The notes: generated from the letters alone by a model not told the origin. Counted from the first letter of the stretch, positions 1 through 8,227 are shown. The stretch is DNA of 64,000 nucleotides from Bacteroidota bacterium (GCA_030680835.1 JAUXUD010000053.1:1-64000), one strand, 5' to 3'. Made by a program: numbers and translations.

Positions 1-94
1 TTCCTCTTTTTTAGTAATTGTTCCCATTTTTTCGTGCTATTTTTTCAAAGAAAAACAGAAAAAAGAAAGCGATTCCCAGAAGGGCGAAGAGAGG

Positions 95-163
95 CTGTCA
101 AGGTTTTTTGAACAAAAATTTTGGAACAAAATTATTTTCGAAAACTGTGCATGACCTTGACAG
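95..163. repeat. Inverted repeat, 10-bp arms
   Basis: CTGTCAAGGT at 95-104 is exactly inverted as ACCTTGACAG at 154-163, with an AT-rich spacer of about 49 bases. It may be a protein binding site or part of a mobile-element end. Function is not determined. Confidence 0.45.
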
Positions 164-354
164 ATGGGTGCAGATGGATTGTGAAAGCCCGATACCTTTG
201 CTTTCCTTTTTGCTGTTTGTGGAAAAATGAAGTGATTGACTTTCTGCCTGCCTTTTAAATAGTGCGGTGGGAAGGTAAAGGAGCCTTCAGCGTGCGGTAG
301 GAAGATCAGATGCAATGAAATTGCGTATGACGTGCTTGCGAGCCTCCCGCGAGT

Positions 355-468
355 GCAGTTCCCGGAGGAAGCACAGAGTACGAAGTACGGGAGCGACCTA
401 TGTTTTAACACAAGGGTTTGGCGTTGTTTTTGAATAAAAACCATGACAAACCCGCAGCCGGGAACTGC
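355..468. repeat. Inverted repeat, 11-bp GC-rich arms
   Basis: GCAGTTCCCGG at 355-365 is exactly inverted as CCGGGAACTGC at 458-468. The arms are embedded in a GC-richer stretch that differs from the surrounding AT-rich DNA. I cannot assign a function. Confidence 0.45.
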
Positions 469-590
469 GAGCACGGCGAGCCTCAATAATAGCAACCGTC
501 AGACTGGAAGTCTCTTTTCAGAATGAGTGAATACTTGGAGCGAATTCGGGAATGTGGCTTACAGGATGCAGGAGGTTGCTGCTGAGTGGA

Positions 591-720
591 AGTTCACTAC
601 CTGCATACCCTATGACAAGCTGCAAAGCACCCAAAGGGTCAGGCAGTGCTTGTATGCCTTAATAGAAGGCAATAGATACAAGCTCTGCCTGGGCTTGGCA
701 TTGGGTATGCGTGGTGAACT
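591..720. repeat. 130-bp imperfect palindrome
   Basis: The outer arms are AGTTCAC (591-597) and GTGAACT (714-720), continued inward by CATACCC and GGGTATG. The inner arms pair CAGGCAG (640-646) with CTGCCTG (685-691), GCTTGTAT (648-655) with ATACAAGC (676-683), and CCTT with AAGG around a five-base loop. The whole could fold into one long interrupted hairpin. It could be a small non-autonomous palindromic element or a structured RNA. It ends about 125 bases before the methyltransferase gene. Confidence 0.5.
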
Positions 721-763
721 GGAACGAGCACCGATTTACCGTGTTTCTTTAAGTATTAAGAAG

Positions 764-798
764 TTTTTTGAAAGCCTAAATAATTTTAATTACTTTCG
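764..798 (+). promoter_or_regulatory. Candidate Bacteroidota promoter for the methyltransferase cassette
   Basis: TTTTTTG at 764-770 is followed after exactly 20 bases by TACTTTCG at 791-798. This matches the TTTG-N19/20-TAnnTTTG pattern of Bacteroidota housekeeping promoters with one mismatch in the -7 element. It would start transcription near 805, about 40 bases before the ATG at 846. Confidence 0.4.
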
Positions 799-845
799 TT
801 TGATTCCAGTTTAACCGAAAAGTATAATTGAGGTGATTTTACAAA

Positions 846-1640
846 ATGGGAAGCAGAAAGAACATATATCAATCTTTTTTTGATTTCAAGGGACCAAATT
901 ATAATTCATATGCAAGGTATCCATCTGAAGGATTAGAAAAATGTATTTATATTCTTAAAGAAAAGCTTAAACATATAAAGAAGGATATCAGTTTACTCGA
1001 TATTGGATCAGGACTTGGGGTACCAGCTATAAAGATTGCCTTAACAATTCCAAATGTTCATTTCACACTTAATGATATCTCTATTTCACTTTTAGAATCA
1101 TGTGAGAGGAAATGGCCGAAATCGATAAACAAGCCAACTTTGGTTTGCGGAAATTTCTTGAAAACATATTTTAATTTCAATAATTTTGATGTAGCATTTT
1201 GTTCCTTTATGCTCCATCTAATTAATGACCAATATTCATTTTTCAAAAAGGTGTATGAAATTTTAAAAAAGGATGGAGTAGTTTTTATTGTCACTCATGA
1301 TCCAAAGGATATTTCATCATTAATTTTCCATAAATACTTCCCTCGATTTAATGAGATTGATCAAATTAGGATGAAACCAATTGGAAAAATAACAGCAATG
1401 TTGGAAGATATTGGATTTAAAGAAATTGAGGTAAAACGAATTGAGTATCAAATAACATATGATAGTATAGAAGAATTAATAGAAATAATTGAAAAGAAGG
1501 ATTTTTCAGCCTTTGCTCATTACAACACTGAAGAATATGAAGTTGCTAAAGAGGTTTTTTATGATCGATTAAAATCATTAGAAGGAGTATACCATAGTAG
1601 CAGTATTATGAGTTGCATAATTGCAAAAAAAATAGCATGA
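846..1640 (+). CDS. Class I SAM-dependent methyltransferase
   Basis: A 264-residue cytosolic protein with the Rossmann methyltransferase core. Motif I is LLDIGSGLGVPAIKIAL at about residues 50-66, an acidic residue ends strand 2 (TLNDIS), and the post-II/IV strand reads VAFCSFMLHLI. The overall shape is that of small-molecule methyltransferases rather than DNA methylases, because no NPPY/DPPY motif is seen. The substrate cannot be named. It is the first gene of a plus-strand trio and overlaps the next gene by four bases (ATGA), which implies translational coupling. The coding sequence is very AT-rich, consistent with acquired DNA. Confidence 0.85.
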   Translation: MGSRKNIYQSFFDFKGPNYNSYARYPSEGLEKCIYILKEKLKHIKKDISLLDIGSGLGVPAIKIALTIPNVHFTLNDISISLLESCERKWPKSINKPTLVCGNFLKTYFNFNNFDVAFCSFMLHLINDQYSFFKKVYEILKKDGVVFIVTHDPKDISSLIFHKYFPRFNEIDQIRMKPIGKITAMLEDIGFKEIEVKRIEYQITYDSIEELIEIIEKKDFSAFAHYNTEEYEVAKEVFYDRLKSLEGVYHSSSIMSCIIAKKIA

Positions 1641-2356
1641 AAAAATTCAATGAGCTATGGTCAAAAATCGAGAAACAAGTAATTTATTTTGTACTGTTTA
1701 TTTTTCTTAGCGCACAAATTGTAAGCAATTTCATTCCGAAGGTTGATGAATTTATAAATGGTTCTGGAAATCTTATTTTAATTTCTTTTATTCTTCTATT
1801 TATTTTTAAATATATTGAAGAAAGATTAGCGAAAATAGAGTCTATTTCTCCAGAAATTGGCGAATCATTTGGTGATTCTTTTCGAATAGCCCTTAAAGAT
1901 GCGAAAGAAATTAACAATGTAGATATTTTTGCACACACGGGTGGTAAATATTATTTATTTTTTAAAGATGAGAAAATTAAAATAAAAAAATTACGTCTAT
2001 TGTTATGTGGTAAGGAATGGATTCAAAATTCAATTAACAGCACCAGCAAAGTACATAAAAAAACAGCCGTTCAGGAATTATCTAATTCAATTGAAAAATG
2101 GAATTCGTTAAAAAAAGCTGGGTTCATTGAAGAATTGGAAATTTACTTTTATAATCACCAACCCTCCTTTCATTTTATGACTTTAGATAAGAATAAATTA
2201 TTTTGGGGTCTTTATGCTCCTACTAAAGGTAATACAGGCATAAAAACCCTGAATAATTTTATTTTCAATAAATACTCTTATGCGCATAAAAGTCTTCTAA
2301 ATGACCTAACAATTTTCTTCGATTCAACGATTAAATTTTCTGACCTAAAACACTGA
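1637..2356 (+). CDS. Membrane protein with two N-terminal helices and a possible degenerate PLD-like domain
   Basis: I chose the ATG at 1637, which overlaps the upstream stop as ATGA; an upstream TTG at 1613 is less likely. The 239-residue protein has two hydrophobic helices (about residues 12-30 and 40-58), then a soluble part of about 180 residues. The pattern HTGGKYY, a strand like RLLLCGKEW, and a late FHFMTLDKNKLFWGLY segment recall the degenerate phospholipase-D-like sensor domains seen in some regulators. No complete HxK(x)4D motif is present, so catalysis is doubtful. Family assignment is tentative. It sits between a methyltransferase and a HAD phosphatase, so it may be the membrane sensor or effector of that cassette. 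Confidence 0.7.
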   Translation: MKKFNELWSKIEKQVIYFVLFIFLSAQIVSNFIPKVDEFINGSGNLILISFILLFIFKYIEERLAKIESISPEIGESFGDSFRIALKDAKEINNVDIFAHTGGKYYLFFKDEKIKIKKLRLLLCGKEWIQNSINSTSKVHKKTAVQELSNSIEKWNSLKKAGFIEELEIYFYNHQPSFHFMTLDKNKLFWGLYAPTKGNTGIKTLNNFIFNKYSYAHKSLLNDLTIFFDSTIKFSDLKH

Positions 2357-2396
2357 GATGATATAAGTTATAGTTTTTTCAATCAAATAAATTATA

Positions 2397-3230
2397 ATGA
2401 AACATTGTAATTACAAAATGGTGTGCATAGATGTTGATGGAACATTGGTGAATGATGATAAATTTATTTCTGAAATAACAAAACGAGAATTAATTAGGGT
2501 CTATTCTAATTATAAGATTTATTTTATTTTGGTTTCATCCAGAATGCCTAAAAGCTTGTACATAATAATTAAGGAGCTTGGTATTACCGAATTATTTATT
2601 TGTTATAATGGAGCACTAGTGATTGATGGCAAATTAGAATTCGGGGAAAGAAAGTTTTTATTTGAATCCTCTATTGATATTAATGATGCTAAAAAAATTA
2701 TAAATTATACTTCGACATTTGATTGCCATCTTGGATTGTATCATTTTGATGATTGGATCGTTAATAAAATTGATAAATGGGCTTTAATGGAAATTAAAGG
2801 AACAAAAGTCACTCCTATAGTTTCGAACTTGGAGAATACCTTAGCTCAATGGAAAAAAGAGGGTACTGCTCCGCATAAAATAATGATACGTGGATTATCT
2901 GAAAACTTAAATAAAATTGAACCTTTTCTTAATATCAATTTTAAAAATATTATAACTTTTGAAAGGATAAGGGACACAACATTTGAAATTACCCCAATAA
3001 ATGTTTCAAAAGCCACAGGTATTGAAATTGTTTCTACTCTTTTAAACATAAAAAAAAATGAAATAATGGGAATTGGAGATAATATTAATGATTTAGAAAT
3101 GTTAAGATATGTAGGTTATGGTATTGCAATGGCAAATTCTCCCCAAATACTTAAGAATGTAGCAAAGGAGATAACATCGTCAAATAATAAGGATGGAATT
3201 GCAAAAGCACTCTTAAAACATTTCCCGTAA
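2397..3230 (+). CDS. Cof-type HAD-superfamily phosphatase
   Basis: A 277-residue soluble protein with all HAD signatures. Motif I is CIDVDGTLVNDD near the N terminus, with the nucleophile and acid/base aspartates. Motif II is the Ser of FILVSSRMP, motif III a Lys in VSKATGIEIV, and motif IV GIGDNINDLEML. The C2B-type cap between motifs II and III (about residues 85-190) places it in the Cof/YidA group, which dephosphorylates sugar phosphates, nucleotides or similar small molecules. It begins 40 bases after the membrane-protein gene and ends the plus-strand trio, convergent with the nuclease operon. Its real substrate and its reason for being on an island are unknown. Confidence 0.85.
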   Translation: MKHCNYKMVCIDVDGTLVNDDKFISEITKRELIRVYSNYKIYFILVSSRMPKSLYIIIKELGITELFICYNGALVIDGKLEFGERKFLFESSIDINDAKKIINYTSTFDCHLGLYHFDDWIVNKIDKWALMEIKGTKVTPIVSNLENTLAQWKKEGTAPHKIMIRGLSENLNKIEPFLNINFKNIITFERIRDTTFEITPINVSKATGIEIVSTLLNIKKNEIMGIGDNINDLEMLRYVGYGIAMANSPQILKNVAKEITSSNNKDGIAKALLKHFP

Positions 3231-3294
3231 TTAACTAAAGCATATTGCGACTCTGTTTGAACTATAGAGAAGTATACCAAAAAGGACCTAAAAA

Positions 3295-3311
3295 GTCGAA
3301 GGACCTTCGAC
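3295..3311. terminator. Small hairpin between convergent cassettes
   Basis: GTCGAAGG and CCTTCGAC form a perfect 8-bp inverted repeat around one base, in the 92-base gap between the HAD gene and the opposing nuclease gene. There is no clear T run, so it may be only a weak two-way terminator or a binding site. Confidence 0.3.
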
Positions 3312-3322
3312 AATGCTTAAAT

Positions 3323-4096
3323 TTAGAGAGAATTGTTTCTACCTGTTGTCCTCAGACTCTTAACCTTTTTTCGGGAGAACGTAACCGAACCGCTGTAAAA
3401 CAAATCATAGATGATATTAATCCAATATCGCTCTTCAAGTGATCTTTTTATATTATTAGCCTGACGATTCGGTTTTCCAGAAATCATTAAACTGGGAGCA
3501 ATATGCAGTGGATAATTCTGGATACCCATATTTACTACGTATTCTTTTTTCAGTTCGTTTAACACACCAATAAAATTAATAAGTAATTCTGGGTACGGGG
3601 TGAATTGCTTTACCTCGCAAAAACTCAATAAGTCCTCATTGTTAACGTAACAAAATCTTTGCCTTGAATCGTAATATTCAGTCGTAATTTTAATACTATC
3701 TTTTTTGATAACAGAAATATCTGGGGATGTGAAAATGGTTGGGTCTTGTGAAGATTGCACAGCTAGATTATGTTGAATTTCAAATATTTGTTCTTTGCCA
3801 TCAACTTCAAAAGAGGCTTCAAAGTTAGAAAAATTAGATTGCACTCCACTGGGAGAACATTTATACTTATACTTTCCGCCTTGAAGATTACGAATGACTA
3901 ATGTATAGCCATTATGCTCATAAAATTGAACTATGTAGTTAAAGCAAGCCATCTCAAAATAATCGCTAATTCGCTTAGCTTGATTACTAACGGTTGCTTT
4001 AAATCTATTTGCGAATTTATTAATTTCCTCTTCCAGCAGTTTTTGGTCTTTAAAAGGGGAGATCGTCTTCTTTACTGGTGTTGTCTCTTTGTTCAT
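3323..4096 (-). CDS. Predicted PD-(D/E)XK-type nuclease, 257 aa
   Basis: I do not recognise a named family. Two motifs suggest a restriction-endonuclease-like core: a TSPDISVI strand at about residues 125-132, preceded by FEIQHNL, and a SFCEVKQF strand at about 160-167. Together they give the D...ExK arrangement of PD-(D/E)XK nucleases, with an upstream Glu in a plausible helix. A long helix follows (PELLINFIGVLNELK), then a basic C-terminal tail with RKKVKSLR. The N terminus overlaps the end of the upstream gene by 47 bases in another frame, so it is tightly coupled to it. It is the last gene of the KAP operon and may be that operon's DNA- or RNA-cutting effector (inference). Confidence 0.6.
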   Translation of the reverse strand: MNKETTPVKKTISPFKDQKLLEEEINKFANRFKATVSNQAKRISDYFEMACFNYIVQFYEHNGYTLVIRNLQGGKYKYKCSPSGVQSNFSNFEASFEVDGKEQIFEIQHNLAVQSSQDPTIFTSPDISVIKKDSIKITTEYYDSRQRFCYVNNEDLLSFCEVKQFTPYPELLINFIGVLNELKKEYVVNMGIQNYPLHIAPSLMISGKPNRQANNIKRSLEERYWINIIYDLFYSGSVTFSRKKVKSLRTTGRNNSL

Positions 4097-4538
4097 TGGT
4101 ATTTAGGACTATTTTGAGATCGATTAGATTTTTAAGAAATTCCTTTGTTTCTAAATACTCCATTACGGTATTGGGTATTGAAAACTTCTGAATAAGTTTG
4201 TTATAGCTCATTACTACGGCCAATATCTGATTCCTTTCATCGGCATTTAGATCATATTTGCCAATCTGAACTGTCTGGGCTTCGCTTTTCTTGGTTACAG
4301 TGTCATAGAAATGTATGGCCCCATCAAAATTAGTGACAACTCTCCGATAAAAAATGGAAAGGGAAAGTAGTACTTCAACGGTTTTAATACTGTTTTTAAG
4401 GGGTTTATACTTTTGAACATTGATAATTAGGTATGTTGCGTCCTTAAACCTGTCCTGGAATTCCTTATAGATTTGATTTGCCAGATCGAACGGTAGCTTA
4501 TAGGTTAAAATATTTATTGTTGATGTTTCTTTAGCCAT
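4050..4538 (-). CDS. Hypothetical 162-aa protein ending in an SSB-like DDLPF tip
   Basis: The function is unknown. The body looks mixed alpha/beta without a recognisable domain. The striking feature is the C terminus, a flexible polar linker ending in SKEDDLPF. This is the acidic-hydrophobic tip that single-stranded DNA-binding proteins use to recruit repair and replication enzymes (E. coli SSB ends DDDIPF). A related OB fold is not obvious from the sequence. The final 47 bases overlap the start of the downstream nuclease gene, so the tip is encoded inside the overlap. The KAP gene lies 105 bases upstream on the same strand. One inference is that the protein bridges the system to the host's SSB-interaction network. 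Confidence 0.65.
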   Translation of the reverse strand: MAKETSTINILTYKLPFDLANQIYKEFQDRFKDATYLIINVQKYKPLKNSIKTVEVLLSLSIFYRRVVTNFDGAIHFYDTVTKKSEAQTVQIGKYDLNADERNQILAVVMSYNKLIQKFSIPNTVMEYLETKEFLKNLIDLKIVLNTNEQRDNTSKEDDLPF

Positions 4539-4643
4539 AGAATTAGCTTTGTTAGTAGGCTCTATTTAGGGACTTCTGTAAACAAATATAACATGGAAAT
4601 TGGTGATTGACAATTAAACAGCCTGAAACAAATGCCAAATTTA

Positions 4644-6845
4644 TTAATAAGCAACAACCATTTCGATAACTTTAAAAAGTGAAAGCGCATAGTCTGTTGG
4701 CATACTCACATTACTGCCCATAATAGTAACACTTATAGAATTCTCCCCGCAATCATTAATTCTCTCTTTAACTTCAGATAAGTTATGAAGAGTAGAAATA
4801 CCCTTAGTATACTCGATTATTAAGAGGATAAGGTTTTGAATATGGCCTTCTGGTTCTATTTTTATAGAGGGAAATATCTTACTGAATATGTTTCTTGCTA
4901 GCTGATAACGGTAATATAAAATCTTGATTTGACGAGGAGTAGCTTGTGCATACAATGCCAAGAATTCTTGAATCGCATCATATTCTGCCTTTGTTAGCTC
5001 AAATTTTGTTTGTATATTTATGCTCAGTTCTTCGGCTATTGAAACCTCGTCTGGTTTTGGCAACGAATCTTTCCTCTTCGCCATACTATCATTCTCTGAA
5101 TCAATTTCGGTATATTCTTCCTCTTCCCCCTCCTCTACGTTAATTTTATTGTCATATCCTTCTGTATATTTATGAGCAAATGCTCTAAAAATCTCTTTTC
5201 GTTCATAAAGGGTTAAAGAGCTAAGTTTTATTCCTGATATAAATAACTTATCCATATACTCTCTTATGAGGTCACTAACGACTTGGTTTTTTTTCTCAGA
5301 GGACGTATCGTTTACTGTATGCTTAAGTGAATAATCTTTTTCCATCAAATCGTGATACTTGCATTGTATTGCTCTTTTTAGAATTCGTTCATCAATTGCA
5401 GCTATTACAATTACTCGAGCAGCAATTTCTTCATCCTCAAGCATAATGCGCAATGCATCGATGATCCTTATAATTTGATCTTCACTACAACGGTCAATGT
5501 CATCTACAAACAAAACGATTTTTTTCTGACTGGTGGTGACTATCCAGGTGAGCAGAAGACTTTTCAATTCACTCTGTATTTCTGCTTGCACCCCCAAATG
5601 TCCTTTCATGTTTGGTTTTTGATAGTACTTGTCAAAAAGTGCTTTTGCCTTAGTGTTAATGGAAAAGAGTATTTCTGAAATATACTTTATAGCACTTATG
5701 CCAAAGGCAATCGTCCCAGTTATTGCTATTCCTATTATCGTCTTATCCTTTGGATCATAAACCAACGAGCCGTTTCTAATTAATAAAGCCACTAATCCAC
5801 TTAAAAAAACAAAGCCAAAGATTGTTTTAATCAATGGTGTCCATCCAGACCTCTGTATATTTAGCAATATACTTTTTCGTAATTGGTGATACTTTCTTCT
5901 AACTTTATAGAATATAACATTTTCTTTTTCCTCCTTTTTTTCTTCAAAGTATTTTTTCGAAAATTCTTCATACAAATATGCCCATGACGCAGGAGTGTCT
6001 TGATACTTCCATGCGTGAAAGCTGACCCTTTCGAAATGATCCGACCCCTTCAGTGACATTACCTTCCATGCTTCATCCATTAAAAAAGTCTTTCCAATGC
6101 CCCACTGCCCAAAAACTCCAAACATATTGCCTCTTTTAATTCCGCCTAAGTTAGATACAATCTTTGCGACCTCTTCTGCCAAATCCTTCACTCCGATCAC
6201 GCCATCTTCAGGTTCATTTATCGAATATTGAACATGTTTTCTGGAAATACTGACTTTCTCCACGTTGGGTTTATGGGCAATATTACCTGACCCCTTCAAA
6301 GCATTTCTATAAATTGATGTATTAGTGAGCATTTTTTGAAAATGACCCTCATCAATAACAAATAAAACATTTAAACCATGACTTATTATCAATTCATCAA
6401 TTATCTGTTTATCCTTTTCAAGAAATATTTTTAAACTCGATATAACATCATCCCCATAATACTTCTGGTACTTTGTTTCGTGAACTTCAATATCAGCATT
6501 TAACGTTTTGCACACGTTCTCATAGAAAGTGGTTAATTGTTCGGAATTATTTTGTTCTGAGCCCCAAACAACTTCAAGATAACATTCTGGATTTTCCTCT
6601 TCGTCAAATACGATTACAAAGCCGATAGAACGTGTACGATTATTTTTGTCGCCCTTTTTATAAAATGATAGGAATATATATTCGTCATTTCCTTGGAACC
6701 AATATCCTTTTTGTAAACGTATTGATGACGATTGTACAGAATCTTTGTTTCGAAGCCAAAATGTAAACCCTGGCCGCTTCCTTTTGTAATCAAGAAGAAA
6801 TTGCAAAATTTCTTCGCTCAATTCAATTACTTTTTCTTCGCTCAT
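4644..6845 (-). CDS. KAP-family P-loop NTPase with membrane segments
   Basis: A 733-residue protein. The first 200 residues form an unassigned domain. The Walker A motif GVFGQWGIGKT is at about residues 240-252 and the Walker B motif KIVLFVDDIDRCSEDQ at about 440-455, with the D-D-I-D-R signature of KAP NTPases. As is typical for KAP proteins, two hydrophobic helices (about 345-363 and 372-392) are inserted between Walker A and B and should anchor it in the inner membrane. An acidic linker (EEGEEEEY) lies near residue 570. KAP NTPases are known for sporadic distribution and for phage exclusion (for example PifA of F plasmid). It heads the operon with the DDLPF protein and the nuclease. Confidence 0.9.
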   Translation of the reverse strand: MSEEKVIELSEEILQFLLDYKRKRPGFTFWLRNKDSVQSSSIRLQKGYWFQGNDEYIFLSFYKKGDKNNRTRSIGFVIVFDEEENPECYLEVVWGSEQNNSEQLTTFYENVCKTLNADIEVHETKYQKYYGDDVISSLKIFLEKDKQIIDELIISHGLNVLFVIDEGHFQKMLTNTSIYRNALKGSGNIAHKPNVEKVSISRKHVQYSINEPEDGVIGVKDLAEEVAKIVSNLGGIKRGNMFGVFGQWGIGKTFLMDEAWKVMSLKGSDHFERVSFHAWKYQDTPASWAYLYEEFSKKYFEEKKEEKENVIFYKVRRKYHQLRKSILLNIQRSGWTPLIKTIFGFVFLSGLVALLIRNGSLVYDPKDKTIIGIAITGTIAFGISAIKYISEILFSINTKAKALFDKYYQKPNMKGHLGVQAEIQSELKSLLLTWIVTTSQKKIVLFVDDIDRCSEDQIIRIIDALRIMLEDEEIAARVIVIAAIDERILKRAIQCKYHDLMEKDYSLKHTVNDTSSEKKNQVVSDLIREYMDKLFISGIKLSSLTLYERKEIFRAFAHKYTEGYDNKINVEEGEEEEYTEIDSENDSMAKRKDSLPKPDEVSIAEELSINIQTKFELTKAEYDAIQEFLALYAQATPRQIKILYYRYQLARNIFSKIFPSIKIEPEGHIQNLILLIIEYTKGISTLHNLSEVKERINDCGENSISVTIMGSNVSMPTDYALSLFKVIEMVVAY

Positions 6846-6946
6846 GTTTAATAATTATCAATCGAAGATATATATTGTCTTTTACAACTTTTATTTTATC
6901 TTAGCACCACAAGGTAAACGGCCTTAATTCGCCAAGCGTTAATAAT

Positions 6947-8173
6947 TCAGAGCTCGGTCGCGGCCAATTTATCCTTTAATGCTTGGATGTCACCGCTTAT
7001 TTTACCATCCAATATTTTAGCATAATGCTGCGTAGTTCTAAGGTTTGTATGACCTAATAATTTTGATACTGTTTCAATGGGGACTCCATTGCTTAACATC
7101 ACTGTTGTTGCGAAAGTATGGCGGGCAATATGGGAGGTCAATACTTTTTTGATTTCACATAAATCAGCTACTTCTTTTAAATATGCATTCATTCTTTGGT
7201 TTGTGGGTACCGGAAGTACCTTACCTCTAACTAAGCACGTCGGGTGATTTTTGTATTTCTCCACTAAGTCTCTTGCCACCGGAAGAAGGGGAATCCTGGT
7301 ATCGATGTCAGTTTTCTGCCTGAAAGTAAATATCCAATCTTCACCATCAATACCAATCTTGATATCGGATGGTTTTAGTTTTTGTACGTCAACATATGCC
7401 AGGCCGGTATAGCAGCAGAAAAGGAATATATCCCTGATGTGACTGAGCCTTTCGATTTCAAATACCTTATTCTTTAATTTTTCCATTTCCTGCATGGTAA
7501 GAACTTCACGTTTTACTTCCTTTTTAGGTAACTTAAAATCGACAAACGGATTTTTTGTCATCCAACCCTGCTTTAAACAAATAATTACAATTTTTCGAAA
7601 GTTGCCCAGGTATTTGGCTGCAGTGTTTTGATTGCAGTTCCTTACGGTTTTAAAATAATGTGAATAGCTGGAAACAAAATCATAGTCGATCTGATCTACT
7701 TCCATATCAGGTTTCTGGTACTTCCATAAGATGAAGCTACGTGTATGTTCCAGCGATGTCTTATACCTCACAAGCGTTAACGGTGCAAATTCTTTATCAA
7801 CCAATTCAGCAAATCTGTCATTATGTTCCTGGAATACTTCCAAAATCATTTTGGATTTTTCTTTTTTGCCCAGGAGTGAATTTTTTACCATTTGGCCGGT
7901 AAGCTCATTATTGGATTGTAACGCTTGATTACGGACATCAAATACTTTGAATTGCAATGTATCGAGGAATGCATTAATTGACTTAGCTTCCTCCTTGGTG
8001 CCTGTCATTCTTCCGGCATGGGAATTCCATTTTTCAGGATCACAACTTCTGGAAGTTGTGAGTTCTGTTCGACTACCGTTAATCGTGATCCGGAGATAAA
8101 TAGGGATAGGTCCGGCAGAATAATTCTTCGGACATTTTAAATAAAATAACAAATTGAAGTTCTTTTCCAGCAT
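6947..8173 (-). CDS. Tyrosine recombinase / integrase of the island
   Basis: A 408-residue integrase of the Bacteroidota conjugative-transposon type: an arm-binding domain (about 5-90), a SAM-like core-binding domain (about 105-215), and a catalytic domain (about 225-400). The H-x-x-R box is HIARHTF near residue 347, the second His is in LGHTNL near 373, and the Tyr nucleophile is in QHYAKI near 382. The usual first catalytic Arg is replaced: the box reads CYTGLAYVDV, with Ala where classical enzymes have Arg, as reported for IntDOT-like integrases. The gene lies about 250 bases from the tmRNA 3' end, the expected place for an integrase that uses ssrA as attachment site. Confidence 0.93.
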   Translation of the reverse strand: MLEKNFNLLFYLKCPKNYSAGPIPIYLRITINGSRTELTTSRSCDPEKWNSHAGRMTGTKEEAKSINAFLDTLQFKVFDVRNQALQSNNELTGQMVKNSLLGKKEKSKMILEVFQEHNDRFAELVDKEFAPLTLVRYKTSLEHTRSFILWKYQKPDMEVDQIDYDFVSSYSHYFKTVRNCNQNTAAKYLGNFRKIVIICLKQGWMTKNPFVDFKLPKKEVKREVLTMQEMEKLKNKVFEIERLSHIRDIFLFCCYTGLAYVDVQKLKPSDIKIGIDGEDWIFTFRQKTDIDTRIPLLPVARDLVEKYKNHPTCLVRGKVLPVPTNQRMNAYLKEVADLCEIKKVLTSHIARHTFATTVMLSNGVPIETVSKLLGHTNLRTTQHYAKILDGKISGDIQALKDKLAATEL

Positions 8174-8195
8174 ACTTTTTTAATTTTAGGGTTAG

Positions 8196-8227
8196 CAAAA
8201 TTAGAATTGAAAGTATGCGTAAACAAG
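8196..8227 (-). promoter_or_regulatory. Integrase promoter
   Basis: Reading the minus strand, CTTG at about 8227-8224 is followed after 20 bases by TAATTTTG (8203-8196), a perfect TAnnTTTG -7 box. The predicted start of transcription is near 8189, giving a leader of about 16 bases before the ATG at 8173. Confidence 0.5.

Larger units (their letters stand above)
1..845. other. Gap without a convincing gene; three inverted repeats
   Basis: Open frames exist on both strands, for example 37-495 minus and 527-814 plus. None has recognisable protein character: they are rich in low-complexity and structure-driven sequence, and the second starts at GTG and is built across a palindrome. What the region does hold is a series of inverted repeats at 95-163, 355-468 and 591-720, listed separately, and a promoter-like sequence just before the first gene. 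Confidence 0.5.

Noticed and set aside
37-495. 152-codon minus-strand open frame
   Set aside because: Composition is erratic, no domain or signal is seen, and the frame runs through inverted repeats. It is most likely non-coding.
591-720. Integron attC site
   Set aside because: The ends do not show the RYYYAAC and GTTRRRY boxes, and no integron-type integrase is present.
527-814. 95-codon plus-strand open frame starting at GTG
   Set aside because: It is built across the 130-base palindrome, and its sequence reflects the repeat arms rather than a protein.
1-8000. Second attachment repeat of the ssrA island
   Set aside because: I looked for a copy of the tmRNA 3' sequence and found none. The left end is presumably outside the window.
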